A DNA stretch of 26,832 nucleotides from Dictyocoela muelleri (lineage: Eukaryota; Microsporidia), in contig SDVU01000030.1 in the NCBI GenBank assembly GCA_016256075.1, positions 1 through 26,832 on the forward strand, read 5' to 3'. The notes under the pieces were generated by a model. It was not told where the DNA came from, made no database searches, and saw only the letters and a list, made by a program, of their open reading frames with translations. This document shows, piece after piece, positions 9,816-19,453 of the stretch. Made by a program: the position numbers and the translations under genes. Position 1 is the first letter of the stretch. Every line of letters begins with the position of its first letter.

Positions 9816-10071
9816 AGGATATATCATATATTAGTAAAAAAATTCAGCATAAAAACTTCTTTTTTGTTAAAAAGCAAACGAATTTATTTCAAACTATGAA
9901 CTTTAAGAAAGGTCATATAATAATAATATTTTGTTAATTTTTGAACAAAATATAATTATGATTTAACTTAACCATATCTTTTTTCTTACTGTTTTAAATA
10001 AAATTGATAATACCAAACCAATTCCTACTTAATTTGCAGAATTTATAAATAACAAAAATTATTCTAACTTT

Positions 10072-10923
10072 TTAACTGTCTAAATTTAAATTTTTTACAA
10101 CGTCTCTACCATCCAAAAATTCATAATAGTCCAAAGGTATCATTCCTTTCATCCTCGATAAACTTGCATACTCGGAATAATTTTTACATTTTTGAAAATC
10201 ATTAAGTTCATAATTAAACATACTTAGATCTGAATTTTCAATATTTTCTTCTAATTTTTTAATGTAAGATTTAGCTCGTCGCAAATCTCCAGTTACAATT
10301 CGCCTTATCGAAATATCATCTTTCCCAAGAATATTTACCATCTGAGATCCTGTATATGGTAAAAAATTAATTATTTTAGTTACTCTGCTCGCAAGTTTTG
10401 TGGATAATGTAAGTGTGTTAGAAATTAGAATTAATGTTCTTTCAGCCATCAGTTGGTAAAGAATAAGTTTGTTTTTTAACATATCAACTTCATCAATTAT
10501 TATAATACCTGAATAATTATTATTGTTATCTTTGTTAACATCATTATTTATATTGTTATTAACATTGTTGTTAATATCATTATTAACATCATTGATATTA
10601 ATACTAATAGGCTCCGAAGTTTTATCTTTTTTTATTTTTTTATTAAAAATATTTATCTTCAATAACTTCTTTTTCTTGACTTTAGCGGTCTTATTTATTT
10701 TATTTTCAGGTATTGGATTATCAACTTTGATATCAGATAACTTCAACTGTTTATAAGCACAATTAAAATATTGATAATCATTAATATTCAACAATTCAAG
10801 AGTTTTTAGGACTGTATGAGTTTTACCAGAACCAGGGACACCTTTAATAAGGATTGTATTTTTTTCTTTTAAATACAAAATTAAAAGTTTTTGTTCATTT
10901 TCCCGTTCTTTAACGAGAATCAT
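10072..10923 (-). CDS. ORC1: ORC1/CDC6-type AAA+ ATPase, reduced
   Basis: An intact 283-codon gene for an initiator ATPase that loads the replicative helicase at origins in the nucleus. Walker A is GVPGSGKTHT (28-37). Walker B is IIIIDEVDML (140-149). Sensor 1 is LILISNT (164-170). The Orc1-like run LASRVTKIINFLPYTGSQM (177-195) is followed by a sensor-2-like GDLRRAKSY (212-220). An Asn-rich insert (111-136) separates Walker A from Walker B. There is no BAH domain before residue 1 and no clear winged helix after residue 230, so it is far shorter than fungal Orc1; this could reflect microsporidian reduction. The start is supported by CCCCC four bases upstream. CDC6 is the main alternative, and the two paralogues cannot be separated here. 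Confidence 0.82.
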   Translation of the reverse strand: MILVKERENEQKLLILYLKEKNTILIKGVPGSGKTHTVLKTLELLNINDYQYFNCAYKQLKLSDIKVDNPIPENKINKTAKVKKKKLLKINIFNKKIKKDKTSEPISININDVNNDINNNVNNNINNDVNKDNNNNYSGIIIIDEVDMLKNKLILYQLMAERTLILISNTLTLSTKLASRVTKIINFLPYTGSQMVNILGKDDISIRRIVTGDLRRAKSYIKKLEENIENSDLSMFNYELNDFQKCKNYSEYASLSRMKGMIPLDYYEFLDGRDVVKNLNLDS

Positions 10924-10925
10924 TT

Positions 10926-10930
10926 GGGGG
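10926..10930 (-). promoter_or_regulatory. C-tract before the ORC1-like start codon
   Basis: On the minus strand the leader reads TTATCACCCCCAAATG. A CCC-like motif just upstream of the ATG is a recognised microsporidian translation/transcription start signal. It supports both the start choice and the phylum. Confidence 0.65.
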
Positions 10931-11000
10931 TGATAAATAAATTATTTTAAATAGGATTAGAAGAATATGTTTAATTGTAGATATATTAAAATTTATGAAA

Positions 11001-11100
11001 AAATTTAAAATGATGAAAAAATTGAAAATCGATGATAAAAATTGAAAATCGATGATAAAATTGAAAATCGATGATAAAATTTGAAATTTAAGATAAAATT
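11001..11100 (+). repeat. Minisatellite of 17-19 bp
   Basis: Four to five units related to TTGAAAATCGATGATAAAA, in the leader of the ORC1-like gene. The surrounding spacer 10931-11192 is otherwise A/T runs. Confidence 0.75.
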
Positions 11101-11192
11101 TTTGTTTTTTTTTATTTACATAGTTTTGGTTATTTTTTATCAAAATTATAAAAATTAGTTTAGACGTTAATTTTAATATTATTATAAAAAAA

Positions 11193-11317
11193 GGTCAGAT
11201 AGCTCAGTTGTTAACAACATTAAATGTAATGCATGGATTAAAAACATGAACATCGCAGGTGGTCAACAATTAAAGATTTATGAAAACATAATTTGCTTTT
11301 TAACCATCCATCTTCTT
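11193..11317 (+). mobile_element. SINE head fragment, copy 4
   Basis: GGTCAGATAGCTCAGTTGTTAACAACATT matches the SINE head with a good A box. The B box is poorly preserved (GGATTAAAAACATG). The body is not recognisable beyond about 11300, so this is a truncated or very old copy. Confidence 0.5.
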
Positions 11318-11485
11318 GAGACTAATGAACAGGTCGGCACATCATCTTCACCATGGTATACATATCCATATTCTTTTATATCCTTTTTATCACATTCAAT
11401 CCAGTCAAAAGTGGAAAAAAATGAAATTATAACTTTTAAATGAATCTGGATATTTGCGTTGTCATTAATTTAGTGTAGTAGATGA
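11318..11485 (+). repeat. Left copy of 168-bp target duplication (MULE 2)
   Basis: Pairs with 13061-13228, with an offset of 1741-1743 and small compensating indels, at about 75-80% identity. Anchors are CCATATTCTTTTATA, AATCCAGTCAAAAG and TTAGTGTAGT. It ends just before the MULE terminus at 11486. Its sequence is not seen elsewhere in the window. The 65-codon frame crossing it is incidental. Confidence 0.75.
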
Positions 11486-13060
11486 TCGGAAAAAAAACGA
11501 TGTCATTTTTTTTGTTTTTTTTGTGGTGATTATCCGAAAAAATGCCGCCATAAAATTTAATTATTTTTTTGGGCGGCATATTTATGAGAAGACACTCCCA
11601 AAAAATTAACCTTATGCATCAAATAAATTTAATAATTTTACAAAAAGGAAAGAAAAACATAATATATAATGATTATGTTTCAATTTTGATAAAACCTGCA
11701 TATCTTTTATAAGGTTGAGATGTGTAAGAAGGTGTTGTAAGAGTAGAATTCATACAGATCTTCTATCCCGAATGCTTATTAAATTAGAAGAGCAATGATA
11801 TGAAGTAGAAGATAATAGACTTGTCCAAATAAAGCTTACTGGGAAATTAAAATCTTCTACTTTACCTTTATCTATAGAATTTGAAAAGCCATTAGAAACT
11901 CCGCTATTAATTTTACTGGAAAACGAAAACGAAATATTAAAAAATATGATCTTTTGAGATTTATTTTAATATATTGAAAAATAACATTATTACTAACAAT
12001 AACAGAACAAAAAGCCTGCTATTGAGCTCACAAAAGTACACTTTCGATCATAAAAAAACCTTCTTGCAATTTGAATCGGATATTACTGATAAAGATGGAA
12101 TTTTAATTTTTACATCACCTGATAGTCTAAAAATAATTGGAAAATGTGAAATATGGATGGTTAATAGAACCTTTTACAAATCATAAAAATAATTTTCTGG
12201 TTTTTTATTATACAGTGGATATATTTTGGGATTTCATTACCTTTAATATGTTATTATAAAACATTAATCTCAAATTGCATATATTAATAGGTGGATGGGA
12301 ATTAGAAAATTTATCAATTATGAGCTTATATATTTTATTGTAGACGTTGAAATTAGAATATACAGCTCTTACATGCAAGCACAATGGAATTGAAAAATTA
12401 TATTTGTGATTTTCATTTTAGTCAAATTGTTGTTAGATTCTTAAAAAGTCCAAAATAATTGCATTTTACAAGAATGAACTAAATTTTAGGAAATATTGGT
12501 GTATATATTCCTATTTTCGTATATTTCTATTAAAAAATGATCATTAATTTGCTAAAATTTAAAAATTAAAGAAAGATTTATGACATTATAAATTATTTTC
12601 TGATTTCTATAGAAAAAATGAACTCATAGATAAAAAATAAAAAAATATAATTTTGGAGTCTTCATGTTAGTATTTTAAACAATATTCAAACAACTAATAG
12701 CTGGAAACATATACAGACATTTGAATTCACGAAGATCATACTGTATGGGCAAAATGTTGATTTATTATAAAATGAATAATCGCGGATAAACTTGAAAGTG
12801 AAAAATATAAATCTGGCAAGTTTATAAAAAAGATACCCGAGTATGCAAGAAAAAACATGGTTTATAATTATTCGTTTTTTTGTAGATTTAGAATTTTTTG
12901 CAAATATGTGTTATGAATACAAAATTTTTATAAATTAAATAATTCCTTTTTATTTTCTAAATTATTTTTTCATATTTTTTAAACATTTTCTTTGGCGGCA
13001 TTTTTTCGGGTAAAACGCCGCCGAAAAAGAATACAAAAATGTCATCGGCGTTTTTTTGCA
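11486..13060 (+). mobile_element. MULE 2 (older Mutator-like transposon)
   Basis: The ends, TCGGAAAAAAAACGATGTCA and CATCGGCGTTTTTTTGCA, are diverged versions of the TCCGAAAAAA terminus. Inside both, the motif TCCGAAAAAATGCCGCC or its CCCGAAAAAATGCCGCC variant recurs (about 11551-11567 and 12992-13012). The inverted repeat of about 75 bp is roughly 70% matched. A degraded MULE transposase lies on the plus strand. The element is clearly older than MULE 1. Confidence 0.75.
11950..12900 (+). pseudogene. MULE transposase relic
   Basis: Its longest intact piece is a 70-codon frame at 11974-12186. That piece ends ILIFTSPDSLKIIGKCEIWM then VNRTFYKS, parallel to the YIIFYTYENF..VWLGDATFYTSP block of MULE 1; the first catalytic Asp is replaced by Asn (NRTF for DATF). 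CDFHFSQIVVRFLKS near 12405-12455 is the C..H region. FWSVHVSILNNIQTTNSWKH near 12650-12715 matches the C-terminal FWS..TN..E region, with the Glu lost. Many stops and frameshifts separate these blocks. The region 11600-11950 has a frame with LPLSIEFEKPLETPLLILL that I could not match to MULE 1. Confidence 0.75.
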
Positions 13061-13228
13061 AGTCGCGTTTAATAGGTTGGTACACACTCATCATGGGTTT
13101 ACACATCCATATTCTTTTATACCTTTTGTATCTTATTTAATCCAGTCAAAAGAGAATAAACCGTGATATTATAACATTTAAATTAGTCTGGAATATTTGA
13201 GTTGCCATTAAGTTAGTGTAGTGAGATC
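13061..13228 (+). repeat. Right copy of 168-bp target duplication (MULE 2)
   Basis: Begins directly after the right MULE terminus and ends with TTAGTGTAGTGAGAT, matching TTAGTGTAGTAGATGA at the end of the left copy. The divergence is similar to that of the element's own inverted repeats, so both seem equally old. Confidence 0.75.
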
Positions 13229-13540
13229 TATATATGGAGATCCGGGATTCTGGCTTTTTCAATCCGAAATCTAGAATCATAAAATATAAAATCCCGGTTT
13301 TTATAGGATTTCTGACATAATATAAAGCGATTATAAGTATAAATGAATAAGAACGCTACATTTAACAAGTTTAACTTATTATCCGCATAAACTTATTAGT
13401 AATGTTTCATAAACAGATTTTATCATGATTCTTTCTTCTTTTGAATTTTGTAGGCCAGAGGTCGCCAACCCCCTGTTCCCGAACTGAAGCTAGTTCGTGG
13501 AACAAAATTTACCTTTTCGTGAATAAAATTTGCAGGTATA

Positions 13541-13710
13541 TTTTTATTTTACATGTTTATAACATCTATAGGTTCCAGCCAGTAGAGTTATCTCCTACCA
13601 TAGTAAACAGAACTCTAGTTCTTGGTGTTCCAATAATACGTTCTTATAAGTTACAAAGACCCGGAGCTGTATAAGTTTTTTTTTATCGATGACTTAGCTG
13701 AAAAAGGTAA
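13541..13710 (+). repeat. Left copy of 170-bp target duplication (MITE)
   Basis: Matches 14261-14430 with an overall offset of 720, two compensating single-base indels and about 15 differences. Nearly all of it is the tail part of a minus-strand SINE (ACATGTTTATAACATCTATA, CTTGGTGTTCCAATAATACG). The rest of that SINE continues only from the right copy, which shows that the left copy is duplicated target. It ends at the base before TCCGAAAAAACGC. Confidence 0.88.
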
Positions 13711-14260
13711 TCCGAAAAAACGCTGAAGGCGTTTTTCTGGATTTTTATCCGGCGAAATATTCGTAAAAACGCCGGTGAAATTTTATTTAAAATATAATAT
13801 AAAATAAATTTATTAATAAAAATTGATATTTAAAAATCAATTTAAAATTGATATTGGAAATTGTTATTTAAAAATTGTTATTTAAAAATTGTTATTTGAA
13901 AATTGTTATTTAAAAATTGAATGTGAAAATTGATAAATGAAAATTGATATTAAAAAAAATAATTTTGAAAAATCGAAATTTGAAATTAAAAACAAAGTTA
14001 TAAATTATTTTTTTAATATATTTATTCTTATTATTTCTATATATTCCAGAATCCTTAAGGTGAATAAAGATGAAGCAGAAAAGAACCGAAATAATTCAAA
14101 ACATAATTTATAATTATATTTTTTTTTAAATTGATTTTTAAATATCAATTTTTATTAATAAATTTATTTTATATTATATTTTAAATTAAATTTCACCGGC
14201 GTTTTTACGGATATTTCGCCGGATAAAAATCCAGAAAAACGCCTCCAGCGTTTTTTCGGA
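13711..14260. mobile_element. MULE-related MITE, 550 bp
   Basis: Terminal inverted repeats of about 140 bp and roughly 95% identity start TCCGAAAAAACGCTGAAGGC and continue through CGTAAAAACGCCGGTG into AT-rich DNA. The outer block folds on itself (TCCGAAAAAACGC / GCGTTTTTCTGGA) and has the same plan as the MULE 1 terminus. The interior has four to five 14-bp ATTGTTATTTAAAA units (13858-13916) and no coding frame. It inserted into a SINE and is flanked by 170-bp direct repeats. Confidence 0.88.
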
Positions 14261-14430
14261 TTGCCATTTTACATGTTTATAACATCTATAGGTTATAGTC
14301 AGTAGAGTTATCTCCTACCATAGTAAACAGATCTCTAGTTATTGGTGTTCCAATAATACCTTCTTGATAAGTTACAAAGACCCGGAGCCGTATAAGTTTT
14401 TTTTATCGATGACTTAGCTGAAAAAGTGTA
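14261..14430 (+). repeat. Right copy of 170-bp target duplication (MITE)
   Basis: Starts immediately after the MITE's TTTTTTCGGA end. It is continuous with the SINE body to its right. Confidence 0.88.
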
Positions 14431-16345
14431 ATTAAAGGATCTCGCGTTTTTTCTTTTATTTGCGATATGTGTCACTGCACCTATTTCTACACCTACATAA
14501 GTTCCTTCCGCAATATTGTCATATTAGACAAAATTTAAATATGAAATACCATAATGAAATAACTGTTTATTAATACAATAGTTATATACTTATTGACCAC
14601 GTAATATTTATCTTATTTATTTAATTATTTTCACAGGCATATGGCGTACCATACTTATTGTGTCTTATTTTTTTAATTTTTTATAATTTTTTCAATTAAA
14701 TTTTCATTTTTTAATAATATTAAGAATTTTTAAAACAAACTTTAATGATAGTTTGTTTTTTTATTTTTTAAAAAAATAAAAACACTTATTATGAAATTAA
14801 TATTTTTAAATATAATTGAGAAAGCGAAATTATACAGAACATACACACAATCGATTTCATACACATATTATTAGAAATATGATAAAATTTTGTTTAAAAG
14901 GATAGCAAATAAATTTAAATTCGACCAAGAATACGGTAATTCATTATTATTTATAAAATCAAGCGTCGTAAAGTTATGATTCTTTACAACAGAAGAAGTT
15001 AGATATAAAAAAGAATATAAATATTCAGTATACACGATTACTTGTTTTTGGCAGAGATCGTTTATCAAATTTACTATAAATAAAATTATATAATTTTACT
15101 AGGTAGGAAATAATGAGTGTTTTAGAGCTATTTTATATTTGTAATGCTATGAATCTACAAATACACGACCTATAATAATATCAATAAGAGCATACTTCAT
15201 TGGTGATAGATTTATATTTGATATAGTAGATTTAAGAAATTAATCTAATCAAAACGAGGGGTTTAAACGTTATTAGTTAGATTAGATAGTTTTAGTAAAT
15301 TTTCTTGTACATTTGCGTTAAAAACAAAATCAGCAGAATAATTATCTAAATACATATAATACATATTTTTAATATTTAATACTCCTCTAATATTGCATAC
15401 AAATAATGGAAGTGAATTTGTAGATCATAGAATTAGTAATTTATGGTTACTCATGTAAGAGGCACTACAAGAAGTACATAAGCACGGTGTCTAGTAGAAA
15501 GACAAAATTAAACTCTGAAATATATGATTTCTTCTAAATATTTTTCACAAAAAATAGTTTTTTTATGATCAGCGTATACATCAGAATCACATACTAGTAT
15601 AATCAAATAATACATGAGACTAAACGATTTTCACAATCTAATTAATATATGGATCAAATTATAAAAATAATGTTGAAGATTTTATACAAATTATAAATAT
15701 ATATTATATATTATAACAAAATAGTTTGTAGGCAGCAGAAGATATTGATATTGAAAACTAGGAAGAGGCAAATTCCATATCGAGAAAAATTAATACTAGG
15801 CGGCAAATCCAAAATATAAGTGGGGCTATATGAAGTAAGTGCTGATAATATGATAAAGATATATATGTGGGTAAATGATATAAATGTACTGCAAATAGGA
15901 ATTCAAGTTATAAGGAGAGTACATATCGATGCAAATATAAATACAAGAGCTCGTCATTTTTTGAACACTTAGAGACACAAGTTTATATAATCATAGAGGT
16001 GACCATGAGAATAAATTGGTTTCATTGTAACTTGTTTATGAACCGGAAATTATTTTTATAAATTCCTTTATTAAATTTGGCATTTTTTAATAATAAATTT
16101 CATAATAAGTGTTTTTTAATTTTTTTTATTAAAAAAATACATAACACCCTTTATATTAAGCTTTGCTTTAAAAAATATTTACATTATTAAACAATTTTAA
16201 ATTTAATTAAAAAAAAAATAAAAAAATGGAACACCATATATCTGTGACATATATAAAAGTGACATCAACTTTTTACAACCACGAACATATTTCTTACATT
16301 CAAGTGTGTTAACGACTAGGTTATCAGGCAAGTTAACGATTGTAA
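14271..16345 (-). mobile_element. tRNA-derived SINE, copy 5, split by an insertion
   Basis: The tail and body lie at 14271-14632 (ACATGTTTATAACATCTATA, TGGTGTTCCAATAATAC, ATCGATGACTTAGCTG). The tRNA-like head lies at about 16246-16345 (TTACATTCAAGTGTGTTAACGA, GTTATCAGGCAAG). Together they give about 460 bp, the full length of other copies, so the integrase-bearing element 14633-16245 sits inside it. The copy itself sits in the hAT shell. Confidence 0.7.
14633..16245. mobile_element. Degraded integrase-bearing element with long TIRs
   Basis: Inverted termini of about 170-180 bp: CACAGGCATATGGCGTACCA on the left and the complement of CACAGATATATGGTGTTCCA on the right, with an inner shared AACACTTATTATGAAAT block. 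On the plus strand ILHTNNGSEFVDHRI (about 15393-15440) resembles the second-Asp region of an rve-type integrase core (usual form DNGSEF). A cysteine-containing stretch with STYRCKYKYKSS near 15930 recalls a FLYWCH finger. A Ginger-like cut-and-paste element is the best guess, but kinship to integrase-bearing retro- or virus-like elements cannot be excluded. It is heavily decayed, with many breaks, and is treated as a fossil. A 65-codon minus-strand frame at 14871-15068 is not recognised. Confidence 0.5.
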
Positions 16346-16479
16346 GAAAAATGTCACTTCAATTTGGATAATAAAATATTTGTATAGATTGCAGGACCAC
16401 ATTTTTTTAACTTTAACCGGCCTGTGAATTTTTTTATATTTTGACCAGTTCTTGGTAAAAAAAGATTGGGGGGTCATTG

Positions 16480-17775
16480 TTGTGTACAAATAATTTTTAT
16501 TTTGTTTGAAGACTTAAAATAGAAAAATACATTAATATCTTATTTTGAAATGAAAATTTTTGCAAAGCAAGAAGCAAAAGTCGAGTAGAATTTCATTTTA
16601 TATAAACATATCGAAAGATTAAAATAAGATTTAAAAAACTTTAATTGTAAGGAAGAATTATATAAATGCATTAAAAACATTTAAAAACTAATTAAGTTTA
16701 TTATATGTAAATTACTACTTTAGGATATAACAAGAAATTTTTTACGAAAAAAATGGAAAAAAAAAATTAGCATTCATGATAATATTCATATATTTTGACC
16801 ATTACACCCTAAAAAATTCAGAGTGTTCATTTCTTATCAAGGGAATTTTTGGTGCAAATTAAATGTTTTTATTAAAGAAAAGTTAGAAGACTCTGGTTAT
16901 CCAATTATTTCTTTAAAATAAATAAATAGACATTTTTTTAGAGTTAAAAAAAATTGGACTTATTGGCTGTGTGGGGTAATATAAATACGTAAAAATGGTC
17001 GTACAATTTTATTTTTCTAACATCTGAAAAAAAACGTCTGAAATTATAATAGTTATTTAAAATTTGGTAATTTTAATTATGAAATGGTTATTATGTTATA
17101 AATGTCTGTAAATTCAATGAAATTTTAGATAATAATATAATAAAATCGGAAAATAAATGCATGGGTGTAAAAATATTGGTTAAGCATAAGCATTTTTAAC
17201 TTTAAATTAAATTATAAAATATTATAAAAATTTTTAATTTATTTCTAAAAATTATAAATAAATCAAGTATTTTGAGTTGTGAATTTGATACTAAAGCCAT
17301 AAAAAAAATATACTCCGAGATATTATGTTTCAAAACTTATCTTATTTTCAAGTTAGAGAGAATAACCGACGATAAGTTTTTTTTAGAGATTGTAAAAAAT
17401 CAGAATAACAATGCTATTATGAATATAATTAAATGAAATTTTAAAGAGGGAACTATTATATATACGCAATTTGTGGGTGATATAATAATAAATGATGAAA
17501 ATATGAAATTATAACATTATTCTTTCAATATGATATATAACTAGATAGATAATGTTTTTACAGATACTTTTGAAATAACACGGTAAACTTTTAGAAATTA
17601 TGTTTGAAACTGAAACATTGCAAATATAAATTTGGAGTATTTGCTAGAATTATAAGTGTTTATTAAGAATAATATGATTATACTATATTTAAGTTCATTT
17701 GATTATTTATTAAAAAAAATTTTTTAATTTTGTTCCCCTTTTAAAGGGGCCATAAAAATACAATTGTACACCTAC
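16480..17775 (+). mobile_element. ISXO2/IS1595-type transposon relic
   Basis: Possible inverted ends GTGTACAAATAATTTTTAT (about 16482) and ATAAAAATACAATTGTACAC (about 17752-17771) match only partly. Between them lies a decayed plus-strand transposase. No target duplication was found, so the limits are approximate. Confidence 0.4.
16720..17700 (+). pseudogene. ISXO2-like transposase relic
   Basis: From about 17355 the plus strand reads LERITDDKFFLEIVKNQ, then NFKEGTII, HYSFNMIYN and NVFTDTFEITR with stops between. This parallels the ISXO2/IS1595 core order (GIER..F...V..R.., PGT.I.SD, Y.H.TVNHS..FV.P.TG, HTN.IES.W). The second catalytic Asp position and the Glu region are altered. Upstream fragments such as WTYWLCGVI and KLEDSGYPIIS are not assignable. 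It is separate from the Merlin copies at the left of the window and much older, with ten or more stops. Confidence 0.55.
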
Positions 17776-18171
17776 TTTTACGTTTGGCTATTAGCACAAT
17801 CCACCGACTAATTTTATAAATTTTAATTTAATTATGAGGTTTTATATATATATATCTTACTTTAAATTTATTAAAGTAGAATAAAAAAAATATAGTTTTT
17901 TTTTGTTTTTTTAGCAAAATTATAATCACGGGACTGAGCTGGGATAAGAAAATGTAATACCAAATACCGAAATTAGAAAAAAGCCCGGATGGCAATCCCT
18001 AGTAAGGCAAACGCATTTCCCTGTTTTCGAAGTCTGTAATTGTTATATAAACCCTAGTTATTACGTTGTTAAAATCGACATAACGATTTTTTTGTAACTC
18101 TTAACACTTAAATAGAACACCTCATTTAGAATTTTATTTATCCTGAATATTATTCCTGACGTAAATTTCAT
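17776..18171. other. Spacer, nothing recognised
   Basis: Holds a TA microsatellite (about 17846-17858), a small hairpin (CTTTAAATTTATTAAAG) and a less AT-rich stretch around GGGACTGAGCTGGGATAAG and AAAGCCCGGATGGCAATCCC (about 17930-18000). That stretch could be an old repeat, but I found no partner for it in the window. Confidence 0.5.
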
Positions 18172-18630
18172 GCCAGATAGATCAGTGGTTAGCACTCTTT
18201 AATGTAAAATTTAAGTATCGAGGTTCGAATCTTTCTGACGTCACTCTTTAATAAATATTGAGTAAATGACATTAAGCGGCCATTACTATATAATTATAGT
18301 ATAATATATAGTTGTTCTAATGTGATATATCTGATTAAAACTTGGACTACTATGACAATGATGCATAAGGAACTCACATAGGCGTGTGGATGAATGTGAC
18401 GGCGTATTTTGGCAAAAATTAGTAGAAAATAAAATTTCATGAAAAGATAATAATTACCTGTTACCTGCAGAGGCACTTATAAAACGAAAATCGCGTATAG
18501 AAGTAGGCTTATTAGTAACTTAGGAAATTACGTATTAATGAAGCACGAGGAACCGGTCTAAAGATTATCGTTTGTGACAACTTTTCAAGTTGGTAGCTAT
18601 AGATGTTGTCAGAATGTATTATACAATACG
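18172..18630 (+). mobile_element. tRNA-derived SINE, copy 6
   Basis: The best-preserved head: A box TAGATCAGTGGTTAGCAC (18178-18195) and B box GGTTCGAATCT (18232-18242), 36 bases apart as in a tRNA gene, but with a poor anticodon arm. The body carries ACGAAAATCGCGTATAG and ends TATAGATGTTGTCAGAATGTA. The 60-codon minus-strand frame inside it is incidental. The 240 bp to its right (18631-18869) show no feature. Confidence 0.82.
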
Positions 18631-18869
18631 GTAAAGGGTTATAAAATAATCAATGAATATATAATTTTTTATTTTTTCTACATTAATCAAAATTGAGTTT
18701 TTATATGCGGTATCCCTTAATGCTACCACCGATAAATCAAAAGATTATATAAATATCGTTAATTACAATAAAAAATTAAGTTTTACAGTTGTTATGTTGT
18801 ATACGGGAGTTTTAAATTTAAGTAAAAAAAACATAAATACCGATAAAATTTTAAGGCATACACGAAGGT

Positions 18870-18970
18870 CGAAGGAGGGTGAGTTTTAGGAGCGATACAA
18901 TAAATGAATTTAAACAATCGCTTATTATATTTATCTATTATTTGACAGTACATTTCATGCCTTAAGTGGA
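18870..18970 (+). repeat. Left copy of ~95-100 bp target duplication
   Basis: Direct counterpart of 19454-19553, with an offset of 582-584. Anchors are GAGTTTTA, ACAATAAA.GAATTTAAA, TCTATTATTTGA.AGT and CATTT.ATGC. Identity is roughly 75%. Confidence 0.65.
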
Positions 18971-19453
18971 GATTCGCCACTGATTTTTTAACCATTATGA
19001 AACACCGGAAAATAGTTAAAAAGGCAAAATCGGACCAAAAAAGCTGCTTTCTGACGCGTATAATATAACAATCACAAAAATGCGAACTAAACAACTTCCG
19101 GTAGATGTGAATACGTGAAATGCAAAAAAGGGATTGTGACATCGGGTTATGATAAGTGTTAATAAAAAAAGCCCAATATCCACGAAAAAAATGAAAAAAA
19201 CAAATGTATATATATATATATATATTAAATTTAATATGTACATCGTTAGCGGTGTTTCATAACTAGTGTGAAACGGCGCCATCATTGTCAAAGTCATTTT
19301 TACATTTTCTGTATTCACATTCCCAGGAACTTTTTTTCGCGTTTTTGTGCTTGTTATATGCATTACCGCCAAAAACAGCCTTTCTTGTCCCATTTTGCAC
19401 CTTTATAACCATTGTCTGAAGTTTCATAATGGTTAAAAAATCAGTGGCGAATC
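18971..19453. mobile_element. Palindromic MULE derivative with FLYWCH in both arms
   Basis: Two inverted arms of about 230 bp start GATTCGCCACTGATTTTTTA and meet at a TA microsatellite (19207-19225). The right arm on the minus strand encodes a FLYWCH-like finger: AVFGGNAYNKHKNAKKSSWE followed by CEYRKCKNDFDND and a His. The left arm on the plus strand has a decayed counterpart with CEYVKCKKG. Each arm is therefore the 5' end of a MULE-like gene, and no catalytic domain lies between. The two long minus-strand frames here (18792-19142 and 19016-19393) only partly follow this coding. The exact ends are uncertain by about six bases. Confidence 0.65.

Larger units (their letters stand above)
13456..16479. 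mobile_element. hAT-like element shell with nested insertions
   Basis: The left end CAGAGGTCGCCAACCCCC and the right end AAGATTGGGGGGTCATTG have the look of hAT termini (CAGGGGTCNCCAACC type). Subterminal GAACTGAAGCTAGTTCGTGG and ACCAGTTCTTGG are of the usual style. The flanking 8-mers TTGTAGGC and TTGTGTAC match at five of eight positions, a decayed hAT-length duplication. Once the later insertions are removed, only about 230 bp of hAT sequence remains (13456-13550 and 16346-16479), so it was a small non-autonomous copy. The spacer before it (13229-13455) holds a weak inverted CCGGGATT / AATCCCGG pair and nothing else. Confidence 0.5.

Noticed and set aside
13441-13674. 77-codon plus-strand frame as a gene
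   Set aside because: Spans the hAT left end and the SINE tail, so it crosses two unrelated repeats.
18172-18245. Genuine tRNA gene at the best A/B-box pair
   Set aside because: The acceptor and anticodon stems do not pair well, and the sequence continues into the body shared by all SINE copies.
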